Assembly: GCA_033239005.1 (NCBI GenBank)
Contig: BSQZ01000038.1
Span: 999,501 to 1,063,500, forward strand
DNA: 64,000 nucleotides
Direction: 5' to 3'
Source: Lamellibrachia satsuma
Lineage: Eukaryota > Annelida > Polychaeta > Sabellida > Siboglinidae
In this document: positions 43,226 through 55,960 of the stretch, piece by piece
How the letters are laid out: the number at the start of each line of letters is the position of its first letter
How positions within the stretch are numbered: position 1 is the first letter of the stretch
The notes under the pieces: model-generated
Databases searched by the model: none
Told to the model about the DNA's origin: nothing
Seen by the model: the letters and a program-made list of their open reading frames with translations, nothing else
Made by a program: the position numbers and the translations under genes

Positions 43226-43925
43226 GTTTTGCTCATACTCGAGAGCCACGTGACCCACACAAAGAATTTGGCTTCAACTGAGATGTCTCGTTGAAGCTGA
43301 AGTGGTCATGGTCTCACTTCCGCCATACACGACTCACCGATTTCAGCCTTTGGATGTAGCTTTTTTCGGACCTTTTGGGAAATACTACGATGATGCATTG
43401 AGGATGTGGATGAGAGAACATGTATGAACCTGCCCACCGAAAAAAAGAAACTTGTTAAACAAAGGTCCAGAGAAAGCTAGGCCTACACCTACCCAGAGCC
43501 CTGTACATCTAAGACCACTTCAACTCAATCGAGAGCAGTTCTGATCTACCCAAGCCTAGTCGATTGCAGCTCATAAAGGACGCCAAAGGTTGCAGAACTG
43601 GTCAATGGTGTACCATTTCGTACGATGGTAAAATCTACCCAGGCATAACGCGAAGAGTAATGGCTGTCCCGAAAGAAACTGTGGCGGTGCAGTGCATGTA
43701 AATTGTGGGGGAGAACAGGTTCCGATGGCCTCTGAAGGATGACACCGCAGAATACGAATTGCAGCTAACGCTATATGCAGGCATAATGCGACGAGTAATG
43801 GACGTGGTGAAAGACTCTATGGTGCCAATGCGTGCAATTGCGAGACAAGAACATGTTGTGATTGGCTCTAAAGGATGTCGATCATTTCCGCTAGCCTATT
43901 CCGGAGCCATTGGCAGAAGACTGTG
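43226..43925 (+). pseudogene. Pogo/Tigger-type transposase relic
   Basis: Plus-strand frames read LILESHVTHTKNLASTEMSR (43229-43288) and LPPYTTHRFQPLDVAFFGPF (43316-43375) then GKYYDDALRMWMREH. This is the DDE_1 transposase block (LDGH..H, LPPHTTHRLQPLDV) found in pogo/Tigger elements. Downstream (43600-43740) come YDGKIYPGITRRVMAVPKET and GENRFRWPLKDD, and then a diverged second copy YAGIMRRVMDVVKDSM. The family's LDGH Asp-Gly is LES here, and stops divide the blocks, so it is inactive. Confidence 0.75.
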
Positions 43926-45060
43926 AATATTAGGCCTTGTTAACATTTAATTTGATTATTGATTAATTTAATGTTTATAATGAACACTATATTTTACTCA
44001 CGTATTAATTCATAGTTTGGTCTATATAATTTTTTGTCTGTTCAGTCGAAGAAGACATGGGATATTGTGTAGGATGGATGGAACTAAAAAGATGATGAAC
44101 ACTGGTATTTATTAGTATATTGTATTTGATTAATGATAACTATTATTATTATAATGAACACTATATGTTACTTGAGTATCAGTTCATAATTATGCTTAGT
44201 CCTTTATAATCATTTTGCTTCTTCAATGATTTTCTTGTAATTAATAACTTGTTGTTGAAAATAAAATATAAACACTATGTTAGTATATTGCTTACATCAA
44301 TTCCATTTGTTTTCGCGTCTATATTCAAGTTTATCATTAGGGGTCCCAATCCCGGCAACTCTCCCCTATAGAGAAGGGAAGCTAATAAGCTATGCTGTAG
44401 GAGTTACGACCATAGAAATCATAGCAGCCAAATAAAATCATTATGGATAATCCACTAGTTATAATGGAACATCGTAACTCCGTAGTAGTGCGTTCAGCGT
44501 GCCGGAAGAACCACTTCTACACCCACGATCCTGTCTTAATATTTGGTCAGGTACATCGATTGCCGGCAGAGATTGCGGACGCACAAACGCTGCTTCGCGA
44601 GTATGCTCGACATTGCAATACTGGAAGGAAACGTTAACATTTGTTTATGAAATCGCAAACTTATCCTATTAGCACACCATCCACAGTTTGTTATAATATA
44701 CGTTCACATGAATAGTAATGCGAAAACTTCTATCAAACCCAAACCCGAGCTCACAGGCGCATCGATGCCACTTGCAGTGTGTACCATACTCTACCGTCGT
44801 ACGTGTTCACGATACTGTCGATGAAGAACCGCACATTCTGCGCGCCTCAGGGGCTATTATTATGTTAAATAGTTGCCGTCGTTGGTCAATGGTAATTCGA
44901 TTGGGCAGGACAACGGTCTGGCTTTATCTGCATCCATAACTATCCCATAACTCGTTATGGGATACGGCCACAGTTCACATGCCATGTGATGTACCAAGCG
45001 ATGTGACACTACGCACCTTTGCAGTAGGATTGGAAGAAGAAACACGAGTGTCATTTAGCG
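43926..45060. other. Intergenic with unrecognised short frames
   Basis: Two plus-strand frames (44443-44637, 64 codons, with NHFYTHDPVLIFGQVHRLPA; and 44718-44939, 73 codons) have mixed, protein-like composition, but I recognise no family. They could be further transposon coding remnants. Confidence 0.35.
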
Positions 45061-45109
45061 ATGTAGTTGAATGTACAAAGGCTGACTGCTTTTATGACGC
45101 ACTTACGTG

Positions 45110-45728
<619 letters not shown>

Positions 45729-45809
45729 TATATCGGCACGTCTAGCTGTCGTCGTCGAAATATCGGGCGTCGAGCTGAGGTCAATAAGTTCAATGCACCA
45801 CAGACTGAC

Positions 45810-45811
<2 letters not shown>

Positions 45812-45867
<56 letters not shown>

Positions 45868-45893
45868 CAAAAATATATATATATATACATGCA
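45812..45893. repeat. (AT)n microsatellite
   Basis: AT run, short break, second AT run, directly left of the third hAT-like copy. Confidence 0.95.
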
Positions 45894-45907
45894 TAATGTA
45901 TATATAT

Positions 45908-46455
45908 TAGTGCCCTGCGCGGGCCGGGCTTTGGGTCCAAGCCCGGCCAGGCCCGCGGGCCGGGACGGGCCGGGCCTCTACACAATTTCGCGGGCCGGGC
46001 CGGGCTTGGGCCTATATACTGCTTTTAGTATTTCTTTAGTATTATATAGTTGCAAATTGAGACCTTGCATTGAATCTAATGGCCCCATAAGTTTACTTGG
46101 CTGGAAGTAGCCAGCCCCAAATGTTTACTTTAGAAATATTTGCAGAGGCAATCAAGCCACGATTATCAATCAACTTATCAACATTTGACCCTACCAGTGG
46201 ACATTCTATTGTCTAGGTCTTCCCGCCAAACATTGCCCACCTGAATGACCTGCCACTGCCAAGTGCCCACTAGGCCACTAGCCCACTACTCAGTGCCCAA
46301 CCCAGTTGGTAATTGGTATTATATAACCTGTCTGTCTCAGACTAGTGACTGCAGGCCTGCTGGAAATGCCACTGGGTGTCAGTGCCATTGGGTGACATTT
46401 AATTGAAATATCATATTAAATTATGTTAACTTAGTTGAGCTAATTCAATTAACAA
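45908..46455 (-). mobile_element. GGCCCGG hAT-like element, copy 3, truncated
   Basis: Begins TAGTGCCCTGCGCGGGCC and follows copy 2 (same orientation) with an internal deletion after the GC-rich arm. It shares TTAGTATTATATAGTTGCAA and the GGAAGTAGCCAGCCCCAAAT block and breaks off at about 46455 in TTCAATTAACAA. The right terminus is missing. Confidence 0.88.
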
Positions 46456-47160
46456 AAGTGATCACGCCTGTTATCTTTAAGGCAATACTTGCCAATTATT
46501 CGCTCCTCCGTTTCCACTGTCGTATTTCACCGCATCAAAAAAGCCTAGGCCTAATTGGACTCAGCGACAGTAGTCGCGACCAGAGTAAGTCGAACGTATT
46601 TTGTCTGACTGGTTTGGTCAGAATTACGTCACACCGACCAACCAACATTGCCATCGCCTTCAGGGGCTACTTCGCGCAAGCTACACGTGTTAGCATGTAG
46701 TGATTTTGACGTTCCAACAGGCACAATCACCTGTTCAAGTGACTATTCCTGACCAAGATTTGCAAGATGAATCTTCAAGACCGCTACCCGAGGAAACTGC
46801 GGTTTGCGGCGATTACCTCGGATAGTGACGTGACAACAACATTGAGACGTAGACGTGCAAGACCATTTTAGCAAATTTGCTTAATTTGAATAAAACAATG
46901 TGCATTCCCATAAGTGCACGTTGTTATGTACTGACTTGTGGCTGTGTTGAGCTTATTCTTACATGATGACATTGTATTGTTATTTACAAAGTATTATCCA
47001 CTTTTATTTGTCCATTTTCGTATGTAATGTTGAAATGTAATTTTATATGCATTTCAATATGTTCACACTAGTTAACAGGGCATTAGACCCAGATTTTATG
47101 GTGAGTAAATACAAATATTATTATTGTTCAGGTACGTTTATTTTGATTATACTTCTGAGA
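46456..47160. other. Intergenic, unclassified; possible gene 3' end
   Basis: A plus-strand stretch near 46740-46830 reads VTIPDQDLQDESSRPLPEET and then stops. AATAAA follows at about 46890. This could be a last exon, but I recognise no family and cannot support it further. Confidence 0.3.
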
Positions 47161-47268
47161 AAAAAATATATTTAACAAGATTTAACAAGATTTGCCATCC
47201 AAGCCAAAGGCCCAGATGGCAAGTGGACAAGGAAGCCATTGGCTTATCGAGAGTCCAACAATGTTCAC

Positions 47269-48417
47269 CTACTTATAACCCGCCCTTCTGATATATGTGT
47301 CAACCTTGTTTTTAAACATATTCACGCTGCTAGCAGTTACACAATCTGTAGACAGTTTGTTCCATTCATTTACTGTCCTCTGTGAGAACGAGTGCTTCCT
47401 GATGTCCAATCTACATTGATCCTTTACTAATTTTACCTCATGTCCTCTAGTTCTGCTATCCTTCTTGAGTGAGAAAAACATATTTCTATCAATATTTTCA
47501 TACCCATTCAATATCTTAAAAACTTCGATCTGATCTCCTCTTAACCTCCTTGTCTCTAGAGTTGTTAAACCACATTCTTTCAGGCGTTCTTCATAACTAA
47601 GGTCTCTAAGTTCTGGAATCATTTTAGTTGCTCTCCTTTGTATGCGTTCAAGCGTATCTATATCCTTCTTACGATATGGTCTCCATGCTTGTATACAGTA
47701 TTCTAAATGAGGTCTAACTATTGCTTTATAAAGAGGTATAATTAACTTTTTTCCCTTGTATGTTATGTTTCTTCTAATCAATCCAAGAATTTGATTACCC
47801 TTTGAAGCTGCAATACCACACTGCTCTGAAACTTTCATATCAGCGCTTATTGTAACTCCTAAGTCCTTTTCTTTTACAGTAGTACCAAGAACAGTAGCTC
47901 CCATTTTATAGTTTACATTCAAGTTCCCATGTCCTGTATGTAGGCATTTACATTTCCCAAAATTGAACAGCATCTGCCATTTCTCAGACCATTTCACTAA
48001 TCTGTCTAGATCGTTTTGTAAATGTTGTTTATCACCATCAGTATTAACCTTTCTAAACAGTTTTGTGTCGTCCGCAAATTTCAGTACGTTACTTGTTATA
48101 CTGTCGTCCAAGTCATTGATATAAATTAAGAATAATATAGGTCCTAATACTGATCCTTGAGGTACCCCACTCAAAACCGATTTCCAATTTGAAACTTCGC
48201 CATCTACTACAACTCGTTGTCTTCTGTCAGTCAGCCATTGTTCTATCCAGTCAGTTATGCTATCCCCGATACCATGGGCTTTTAATTTAAGTAGCAATCT
48301 TTGATGTGGCACTTTGTCAAAAGCTTTCTGAAAATCTAAGTAGATAATATCTACTGGCGATCCCTCGTCTATCCACTTAGTGATTTCTTCCAAAAACATA
48401 ACACATTTGTTAAGCAT
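47269..48417 (-). pseudogene. LINE copy 3 RT C-terminal block
   Basis: 382 open codons: VDIIYLDFQKAFDKVPHQR, GVPQGSVLGPILFLIYINDL, LKFADDTKLFRKVN and the C-terminal tail to SSVNMFKNKVDTYIRRAGYK. One missing base near 48395 (five A in copy 3 against six in copy 1) shifts the frame relative to copy 1, where the frame is intact. Confidence 0.94.
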
Positions 48418-48535
48418 GACCTCGCTTTAAGGAATCCATGTTGAGATGAATTTAATAATTTATGCTTAACGAGGAAGTCCACCATATGGTCTTTAATTAA
48501 CCTTTCTAATAATTTACAAATCACTGACGTTAAAC

Positions 48536-49177
48536 TCACTGGTCTGTAATTCTCTGACTTATTTCTCGAACCCTTTTTAAATAATGGTATGATGTTTGCT
48601 TCTTTCCATTCAAACGGAACAACTCCTCTTTTAATGACAAGTTGAATACTCTTGCAAGTGGTATACTGATTTGATCTACTGTTTCCATTAGTAATTTTGG
48701 AGGAATCCCATCCACTCCCGGTGATTTGTTATCCTTCATTGCCTTTATTTTCCTAGCTACCAATTCTGGAGTTACAACTAACGGTCCTAAATAGTCAGAT
48801 TTAGTCCCCTGAAATTTAGCATCAGCAACTGGTAATGAACTAATATCTTCTTTTGTAAACACTGAACTGAAGTAACCATTTAGGTCTTCCGCCATTAAAA
48901 ACCCCTGTGATATTATATTTCCAGCACTGTCTTCTAGAGGTCCAACCTTGTCTTGTACGTTTTGTTTACTCCTGACATATGCATAAAAACTCTTGCTGTC
49001 AGTTTTTATGTTACATGCCAGTTTTTGCTCATAGCTTCTTTTAGATTGTCTGATTTCAGTTGTAGCTGCATTAAGTGCCTCTTTGTATTTTGCATAGTCT
49101 TCTTCCTTTCTGGTACGCCTATAAACCCTCCACATAGTTTGTTTTAGCATTATTTTTCTAATTGCCTCTTTTGACAC
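48536..49177 (-). pseudogene. LINE copy 3 RT N-terminal block
   Basis: 213 codons covering the EN-RT linker and first RT motifs (KEALNAATTEIRQSKRSYEQ, KSPGVDGIPPKLLMETVDQI). It ends in a frameshift near 48625 where one base of a CTCCC run is lost relative to copy 1. Confidence 0.92.
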
Positions 49178-50137
49178 GTGTTTCTTTCTACACCGTTTTC
49201 CTTGTTTTCGGAAGGAACAAATTTATCAATGATACTCTCAATTTCATATTTTAGAATATTCCAGCATTCAATTGCAGTCTTATTCATCAGCATGTTATTC
49301 CAATCTAGCTGTGCTAAGTATTTTCTCATATCTTTGTAGTTACCTTTGTAGAAGTTTCTCTTGTACGTTTTCTTATTTTTACTTTCTGATTTTACATTGA
49401 TGTCAAAATGTATTTGATTATGGTCACTATTACCCAATGGTTCAAATATTTTTACATTGTCCACTAATTCTTTTTGTGATGACAAAACTATATCTAATAC
49501 ATTTTCTCCCTGGTTGGTTCTAGTACGTGCTGAGTAAGAAAGCTATCCTGGATTAAACATAGAAATTGTTGATCCTCAATCCCTGTGCTCTCTAGAGAAT
49601 TCCATTGTATGTGTCCATGGTTAAAATCTCCCATTATGATACATTCCCTTTACTAACTTCCTTTATAGCGTTTTTTATTTTTGTGTTGTCCTCTTCGTTT
49701 ATGTTTGGACTTCGGTAAACTAATCCAACAGTTAATTTTGAATTTCCTGAAACAATTTTGCACCAAACAGCTTCATCGCAATCTGCTTCCCTTTCTAGTT
49801 TCATTTCATAAGCCTGAATAGATTCTTTAACATATAAAATAACTCCCCCGCCCCTTCTTCCTATTCGATCTTTCCTAAACATTACGTATCCTGTCAGTCC
49901 TAATTCAGCATCTGTTATATCTATGTTGGCCCATGATTCAGTTATACCAATTATGTGAGGGTCAATATCTTCTACCATAATGTTTAATTCGTTTTTCTTA
50001 TTTACTATGCTCCTTGCATTTAAACATACGCATCTATAACCTTTTTCAGAGATGTTTTTCGGATGATTTGATATTGGTTTATCTGTGCTAGTGGTCTCTT
50101 GTTCTGCTTGAGACACCTCTAGGTAACCCCCCTGCAC
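49150..50137 (-). pseudogene. LINE copy 3 endonuclease region
   Basis: Two frames together make an apurinic-type endonuclease. 50137-49634 has CVCLNARSIVNKKNELNIM, HIIGITESWAN (catalytic Glu), RRGGGVILYVKES and LVYRSPN. 49485-49150 has LVDNVKIFEPLGNSDHNQIH (SDH). The GDFNHGH block lies between, in the broken stretch around 49620. In the family this domain nicks target DNA for target-primed reverse transcription. Confidence 0.9.
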
Positions 50138-50139
50138 TT

Positions 50140-50828
50140 CTAGTTTAAATAATGTTTACTTCCAAAAATATTTGTCATTGTACCCAAGTCGCTATCTACT
50201 GCTGCTGAAAGTTTGTCCGCGAATACTGCCGCCCCCTTTCCACTTAAATGAAGCCCATCCTTCATGTACATATCACCCCTCCCAACAAAACTTTCCCATA
50301 AATCCACAAATCCAACTTCCTCTTCCCTACACAGCCTCTGGACTAACATGTTAATTGCCATCCCCCGACAATTTCGATATTTATGACCCCTCCTGCCCAT
50401 CACAGGTAAAATCCCTGACAGTATTACCTGCTCAACCCGCGTCTGTTTTAGTGTTCTGACCAACTGCCTATATTTCCTAACTATGGCAGTTGTACCCTCC
50501 TCTCTACGTTATTTGTCCCTACATGTACTAAAACAGATCCACCCTTACCCGAGCCTACGATGTTTTTTACCCTCTCAGTTATCGCCTCTATTTTGGCTCC
50601 AGGCAAGCAGACCACCACATCATCTCCCTTGTTTAAGACTCTGTCAGTCTTCCTAACTATCGAATCCCCCACAAACACCCTCGCTCTCTTCCTCACCCCC
50701 TCTATCACTGCTGCAGAATAACTCTTCCTTTCGATCCCCTCCATCACATTCTGTCCTGACCCCTTCCCTTCCGTCTCCCCCACTCCCTTCTCCTTCCCTC
50801 CTGTCTCCCCTACTCCCCTCTCCTTCAC
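50140..50828 (-). pseudogene. LINE copy 3 ORF1 esterase domain
   Basis: Frames 50828-50481 and 50463-50140 give a complete SGNH-like esterase: VFVGDSIVRKTDRVLNKGDD (GDS nucleophile block), VVVCLPGAKIEAI, VLVHVGTNN, VILSGILPVMG and YMKDGLHLSGKGAAVFADKL (DGLH). One frameshift near 50500 splits it. This copy keeps the GDS block that copy 2 lost. Confidence 0.9.
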
Positions 50829-51010
50829 TCCGGTTGTTTTCCCTCCCGTCTCCCCACTCCTTCTCCTTCCCTCCTGTCTCCGCTACTCCCCTCTCCTTCA
50901 CCCCGGTTGTCTTCCCTCCCGTCTCCCCACTCCCTTCTCCTTCCCTCCTGTCTCCCCTACTCCCCTCTCCTTCACCCCGGTTGTCTTCCCTCCCGTTCCT
51001 TTCCTTCCCG
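50790..51010 (-). repeat. 75-bp tandem repeat inside LINE ORF1 linker
   Basis: Three units containing CTCCTGTCTCCCCTACTCCC and GTCTTCCCTCCCGTCTCCCC. On the minus strand they code Gly/Glu/Lys-rich text (GVGETGGKEKG), the linker between the PHD-like and esterase parts. Confidence 0.85.
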
Positions 51011-51214
51011 TCTCCTTACGTCCTGTCTCCTATGACCTGTCACCTTCCCTCCTCTCAGCTTCCTCCCAGGCTGAGGTGAGCTCTCCCTAGCATCTCTTGT
51101 GTCTTTCCCCACTTTATCGTCTACTGTTCCCTCACCGGAACTACTGGCACAACTCCCCTGATCCCTTCCCACCATTGCCACAACGAGCAGTCTCAGCTCT
51201 TTCAACTCCACCTC

Positions 51215-51375
51215 TATTTCCTTCATCCTTGCGCATCCCCTACACTCAAAATTACAACTATCTGCCTGGACCTCAGCCCAGGTCTTTTCGCACCCAGACT
51301 TGACGAAATCTACCCAGTTACTACAACTGCCACAAATTACGTGCCTTGTGGCCTTTAACTATCGTTTGCACGGGG
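51215..51375 (-). CDS. LINE ORF1 N-terminal Cys-rich (PHD-like) segment
   Basis: Minus-strand reading gives CGSCSNWVDFVKSGCEKTWA then EVQADSCNFECRGCARMKEI: paired cysteines with spacing like the PHD finger reported in ORF1 of CR1-group elements, followed by a coiled-coil-like EVELKELRLL. A stop lies just upstream (near 51360), so the start is unclear. Confidence 0.6.
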
Positions 51376-51399
51376 CCATCATACAATTTAGTTTTAATT

Positions 51400-52715
51400 A
51401 GTGTGCTACGTTAGCCTTGAATAAGGCTGTTTTTGTGATCAAAAGAACACTTTAGGCTAAAAATCCTGCCACCTAGCGAATACGGAGAACACTGTGTAAC
51501 AAAACAACGAAGTGAGTGTGTACTAATTTACGCTAAAGTCCTGCTGTTAATTCCTTTTACCGAAAACGTTGACTACCACTATGTCATATATTACCTTATG
51601 TATGTAATTTAAGTAAATAAATCACTTTATCTTATATATATATATATATTAGCTAATGTAAACGATAGCTCGATGCACGGGTTGAATGACTTGTAAACAA
51701 ACTCCCTTTTATCACTCGTTGAGTTTGAATCCGGGAAAAAAAAATACTACCTCTGTTAACAACAACGGTTTCTTAATATATGTCTACAAGAAGTTGGTGA
51801 ACAATATATGTATAATACTAATACTTATTCTAACCAATATTCACTGTTACTGACTATTCACTATGTTATCTAATTTTTCGAATTGTAAACACCCCTATTA
51901 ACGCTCGCTGAATTCCCTGACAGAATCCGAAACTAACTTACTCTAAAATACTCCCTCTGACTAATAATTAACAAAACCTGTTTCCTAATATATGTCTACA
52001 ATACGTTTACGTATAATATATATGCAATAGTAATACTTATTCTATTTGATATTCCACGTATTTCTGTAAATGATCTACACCAAATTCAAGTCGCTGCACC
52101 AAGTCCAAGTAGCCGTAGTAGTAAATGTATATGTTAATATCTAGTAGTAGTAAATGTATATGTTAATATCTACTCTTTATTAACATTCTGAAAAAAGGTC
52201 TACTTTTTAGATTTGTGCAGCTGTAAAGTGATCAATATCAGTGTTATTGATATTACATCCAGGGACGTGAGAAGCTGTTTGTGATGGGCATGTTGCGTGT
52301 CACGCCTGCTGCCACTGTGAAATAACCACGATTGACTAATTCTCGTTCTGCTTAGATTAGTCGGATGTTTTTTTCACCGGCCACTGCCCTGGTTGAACTC
52401 GTCCAGCACCTACCCAGTAGCACCAGAGGTAGCGGTTACCGCTACTACCAGGCCTTTACCCGTGCCGGCGCATTCCATGATTAATTTTTCCAAGCGTCCT
52501 AAGAATGTGGAACAAATGTGTACAACAGTTAGTTTGCCAAGCAAGTAAGTCGAAACGTTTAGAAAATGACTCCTCTCCCTGCTATATTTCATATGTGTAC
52601 CAATGTATAATAGCCCGATAAACCACGTAAATGCGAAATATTCTAACCAAATAAACCTGAACGACTACTACACCACCTACTGCTATAATAGTGTACCACC
52701 AGCTCGACAATAGAT
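51400..52715. other. Intergenic or LINE 5' UTR, no gene recognised
   Basis: AT-rich. TAATATCTAGTAGTAGTAAATG duplicates near 52110-52165. A GTGATCAATATCAGTG stretch at 52228 may be part of a repeat. Nothing coding stands out. Confidence 0.4.
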
Positions 52716-52717
52716 GT

Positions 52718-53501
52718 AGAGTAGGGTGGGGCAAAGCGCATTTCATGTAAGGTGGATACGATTAACGCAGTTACATATATACACCTCTCAATAGGAAACA
52801 AAAGGCATGTTTTGGGGGCTATGCACCTAAAAGAGCTATTCAAAGCGAACAATTTCCAACTACAATCAAATTTTACACGCCCGTGATTTATTCAGAATTT
52901 GCTCCGAAAGTGCTCGATTTTGGACATTTCTCCGAATGATCGAGGGCTGACATGTTAACCAGCGCGACCGATAAGCGCATGCGCATTTCTATGAAGTCGG
53001 GGTGACCTAGACTAAAGTGACGTATTAAGGGAGACCGGCATACACAGAACCAACTTACTACAAAAATGCTTTTAGTGTCAGTCCCGTGCGTGTCACATAC
53101 GTCGTCACGGGGAGGCGCTTTGCCCCTTACTGACGTGTCGTTGGAATTACAGAAATATCTTATGGCATATTTTCGCACGCTTGAATCAATAGCACCTATT
53201 ATAGCAATATTATAGCAATATATACGTGGCAACTAAATAGCTATTTTAAATTTTGTATTAGTTAAAGTATGTATGCTGTGGGATTGGTTAAAGCTGTTCA
53301 ATTTAGTATAAGTATATTGCCTAAACAATAAGTTAGTATAACCTACTTGGCGTGCTGCATCTCCTCAAATCTGACATGCCCAAAATTGGCTTGGCATCAT
53401 GTTACATCGGTTTTTTGGGGTGACACACTAATAGTTGGAATTGCCGAAATAGAGCTGGTGCGCTTTGCCCCGGGTGTGCGCTTTGCCCCATCCTACTCTA
53501 T
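52718..53501. mobile_element. Non-autonomous DNA transposon with GGGGCAAAGCGCA ends
   Basis: TAGAGTAGGGTGGGGCAAAG (from 52717) is mirrored by CTTTGCCCCATCCTACTCTA (ending 53500) with one mismatch. TA at both outer ends fits a TA target duplication. A second inner GCGCTTTGCCCC copy (53460) and a third (53115) suggest subterminal repeats. No transposase. Confidence 0.75.
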
Positions 53502-53721
53502 TTCATACATGTGGCTATACAAAGCCATGACCAGAATTGAGAGAACACGAAAAGACACTTGTCGGGGCAATGGGCCTTCGTAGCTGACGAGTGTTGACTT
53601 TAACCATCAGAGCTGGTGTATAACATTTGTCACTAGACAAAATACAGTACAGCGTTCAGCAGACACTATGCGCTCAAGAAAGACACATACATTCAGTAAT
53701 TGTTTCCACGAAGCTATTTAA

Positions 53722-54105
53722 ATGACCAATAACCAACGAAACATGTACCATTTGTTAATTATTACACATCCAGAGAACCGGGGAGTATACACCGAAATGG
53801 TAAGGACCAGAAGAACAAATAGGCGTCACACCATATTCTACAAAGCCATCAACGGTCATTTATCCTTGCCAGTCGGAAACTTACTCCAGCCCGCTAGGCG
53901 TCAATCAGGCTGTCTCCATTGCAAAGCCTTAAATACCATTCACGCCAGCCAGAACTCTTAAAAATTCTCCTATTTTCTCAGGACAATTAAAGATTGGAAC
54001 TCACTACCAGACACAATAACCAATATCATTGAACCCACAAAATGCGCACACAGTCCAGACAGTTTGAATCCTTGTGAGAGTTGGCCAGTATTCTACACAA
54101 GACAA
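53722..54105 (+). pseudogene. LINE RT C-terminal relic
   Basis: The frame 53722-53961 reads FYKAINGHLSLPVGNLLQPA then RRQSGCLHCKALNTIHASQN. The next frame has RTIKDWNSLPDTITNI. This FYKAINGH...RRQS...KDWNSLP pattern is the C-terminal tail of another non-LTR RT family, different from the main copies. It is frameshifted and truncated. Confidence 0.75.
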
Positions 54106-54235
54106 GACAAAAACAAGATTGTCATCCAAAGCTATGAGATCCAGATGGCACGTTGACAAGGACACCGTTGACTTATCGAGAGTTGAACAATTGTCCATAT
54201 ATATGTAGCCTGCTATTTTGTAATAAGATATTTGT
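54106..54235 (-). mobile_element. 3'-end relic of the CR1-like LINE family
   Basis: TTGTCATCCAAAG...CCAGATGGCACGTTGACAAG...TTATCGAGAGTTGAACAATT aligns with the 3' UTR of copies 1-3 (GCCATCCAAGCC...CCAGATGGCAAGTGGACAAG...TTATCGAGAGTCCAACAAT), more diverged than any of them. Confidence 0.8.
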
Positions 54236-54279
54236 CAGTGTTTATTGTTATGTTCGGTGCACAAACATATTGTATTTTT

Positions 54280-54370
54280 CTTAACATTGCAACACCAGTT
54301 CACATCAGCGTGGACTCTTGTCAGTCTTTCTTGTCATTGCAACACCAGTTCACATCAGCGTGGCCTCTTG
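54280..54370 (+). repeat. Two-copy tandem repeat
   Basis: CATTGCAACACCAGTTCACA + TCAGCGTGG occurs twice, 53 bp apart. Confidence 0.85.
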
Positions 54371-54818
54371 TCTGTTGCAGTTGCAATAATTTTTCACCGT
54401 CCATGGTGCGATGTTTGTTTAACCATAACAGCTGGTTGCCGTTTCTCCAATAAAGAATTTCCTATTATTAAAACATTAATCGGATTCAGAACGAACTCAG
54501 CTGTTTCCTGTTAGACACACTGAGTTTAATCGACCGGTTACAATAGTAGGCTAGTGCATTTCTGAATCCTGTATGATTGATGGCGATCGAAACACGACAC
54601 CAATTTGTCCTGAGGGCCACACTGTTATTCCATATCACCCACATAAATGTTGCTCCTCGGTTCGATTTTTTCTTGTCTGTGTTCAGACTCATTTCGCGAA
54701 ACATTGAACTTATCTAGTATCCAATACGACGTGCAAGCTTGTTAGGTTATATGAGTACGAGTACGAGTACTTAAAAAATATACACGAGCACACAAGTACC
54801 GAGTACTTCCGCCCCAAG

Positions 54819-54947
<129 letters not shown>

Positions 54948-55194
54948 GTTTAAAGTCTAAAATCTATAGGAGACTTGCCTTCTGGATCGGCTGAGAAGTC
55001 TTGACGCTCACAAACTTCGGTACAAGCATCTAGAAATATGTCATTTAATACAAAGTATTAAATAACAACTTAACAAGGTTAACTATCCTGAATGGAAATA
55101 TAAAGTGCGGTAACAACCTCGATGAATTAGGATCAATGAAAAATCCGAGGGAGACAATGACTTTGGCTGAGGTTAAGGGTAAAAGTGACTTCTT

Positions 55195-55375
55195 ACATAG
55201 CGCGGTATCCAGTCCTCGGGACCGTTCAAAGGCTTTACACTTCGCCTGTTCATTCCAATATGAACTCTTGGAAGCATTCAACCACGCTGCAGTTACTGCG
55301 CGAAGATTGTTCGTTCACATGTCCACCACTTACAGCTGAGTGAACTGTGGCAAAACTTCGAAACATTTGCAGCTG
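55195..55375 (-). repeat. SINE copy (minus)
   Basis: Reverse complement of the family: GCTTTACACTTCGCCTGTTC, GGAAGCATTCAACCACGCTG, GTTCACATGTCCACCACTTA and CAGCTGAGTGAACTGTGGCA. Confidence 0.75.
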
Positions 55376-55960
55376 GAGGATATAGTTATACTACTTCAGC
55401 TGCATAACACGTTAGAAGATTTACAGATGGAGATATAAAAATACTAGGCAATTTTATGCAGAAAAGATGTTTCGTTTGCTTGCGTTGAATGAGCAGTTTC
55501 AGTTGTAATCAACATTAGGGATGTATCTAAGTAACTACTGCGAAAAACTTTGTCACCGAATATGCTAATGTCATGGCGACAAATAATATAAAGACAAAAA
55601 AGATAAAGATACGGTTTATTACCAAGCAGCAAGTACAAGGAATTTGTAGTGTTGTGGCGTTAGCACAAACATACACTCATGCACCCAATCACACACGGAA
55701 CTAAACATTACATATCACAATCGTAATGCTAAAAACAGTTAAAAACAAACGAGAGTAATATAATAGATTGCAAAAGAAAAAAAATATGGGAAGACAGGGT
55801 TATGAGGGATTAACGAAAGGCAGAGGAGGATGTGGAGGGAAAATGTAGTAGTGACATTGGACACCAGTGGAAGCAGTGGTGCAAGATAACCATTAATCGT
55901 CATCACCCCTCTAAACGGAACGACACTGACGGGCTAAGGTCGACGTTTGAAACATTAATC
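55376..55960. other. Intergenic, no gene recognised
   Basis: Purine-rich AGGCAGAGGAGGATGTGGAG near 55818. No domain seen. Confidence 0.4.

Larger units (their letters stand above)
47165..51380 (-). mobile_element. CR1-like LINE, copy 3, most complete
   Basis: Minus strand, 4.2 kb. The 3' tail TTTAACAAGATTTAACAAGA is at the left. From the 5' side it holds ORF1 with a Cys-rich PHD-like start (about 51350-51220), a low-complexity linker and an esterase (50828-50140). ORF2 follows with endonuclease (50137-49150) and RT (49177-47269). A few single-base frameshifts interrupt both ORFs. Copy 1 at 14 kb is nearly identical over its length. Confidence 0.94.
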
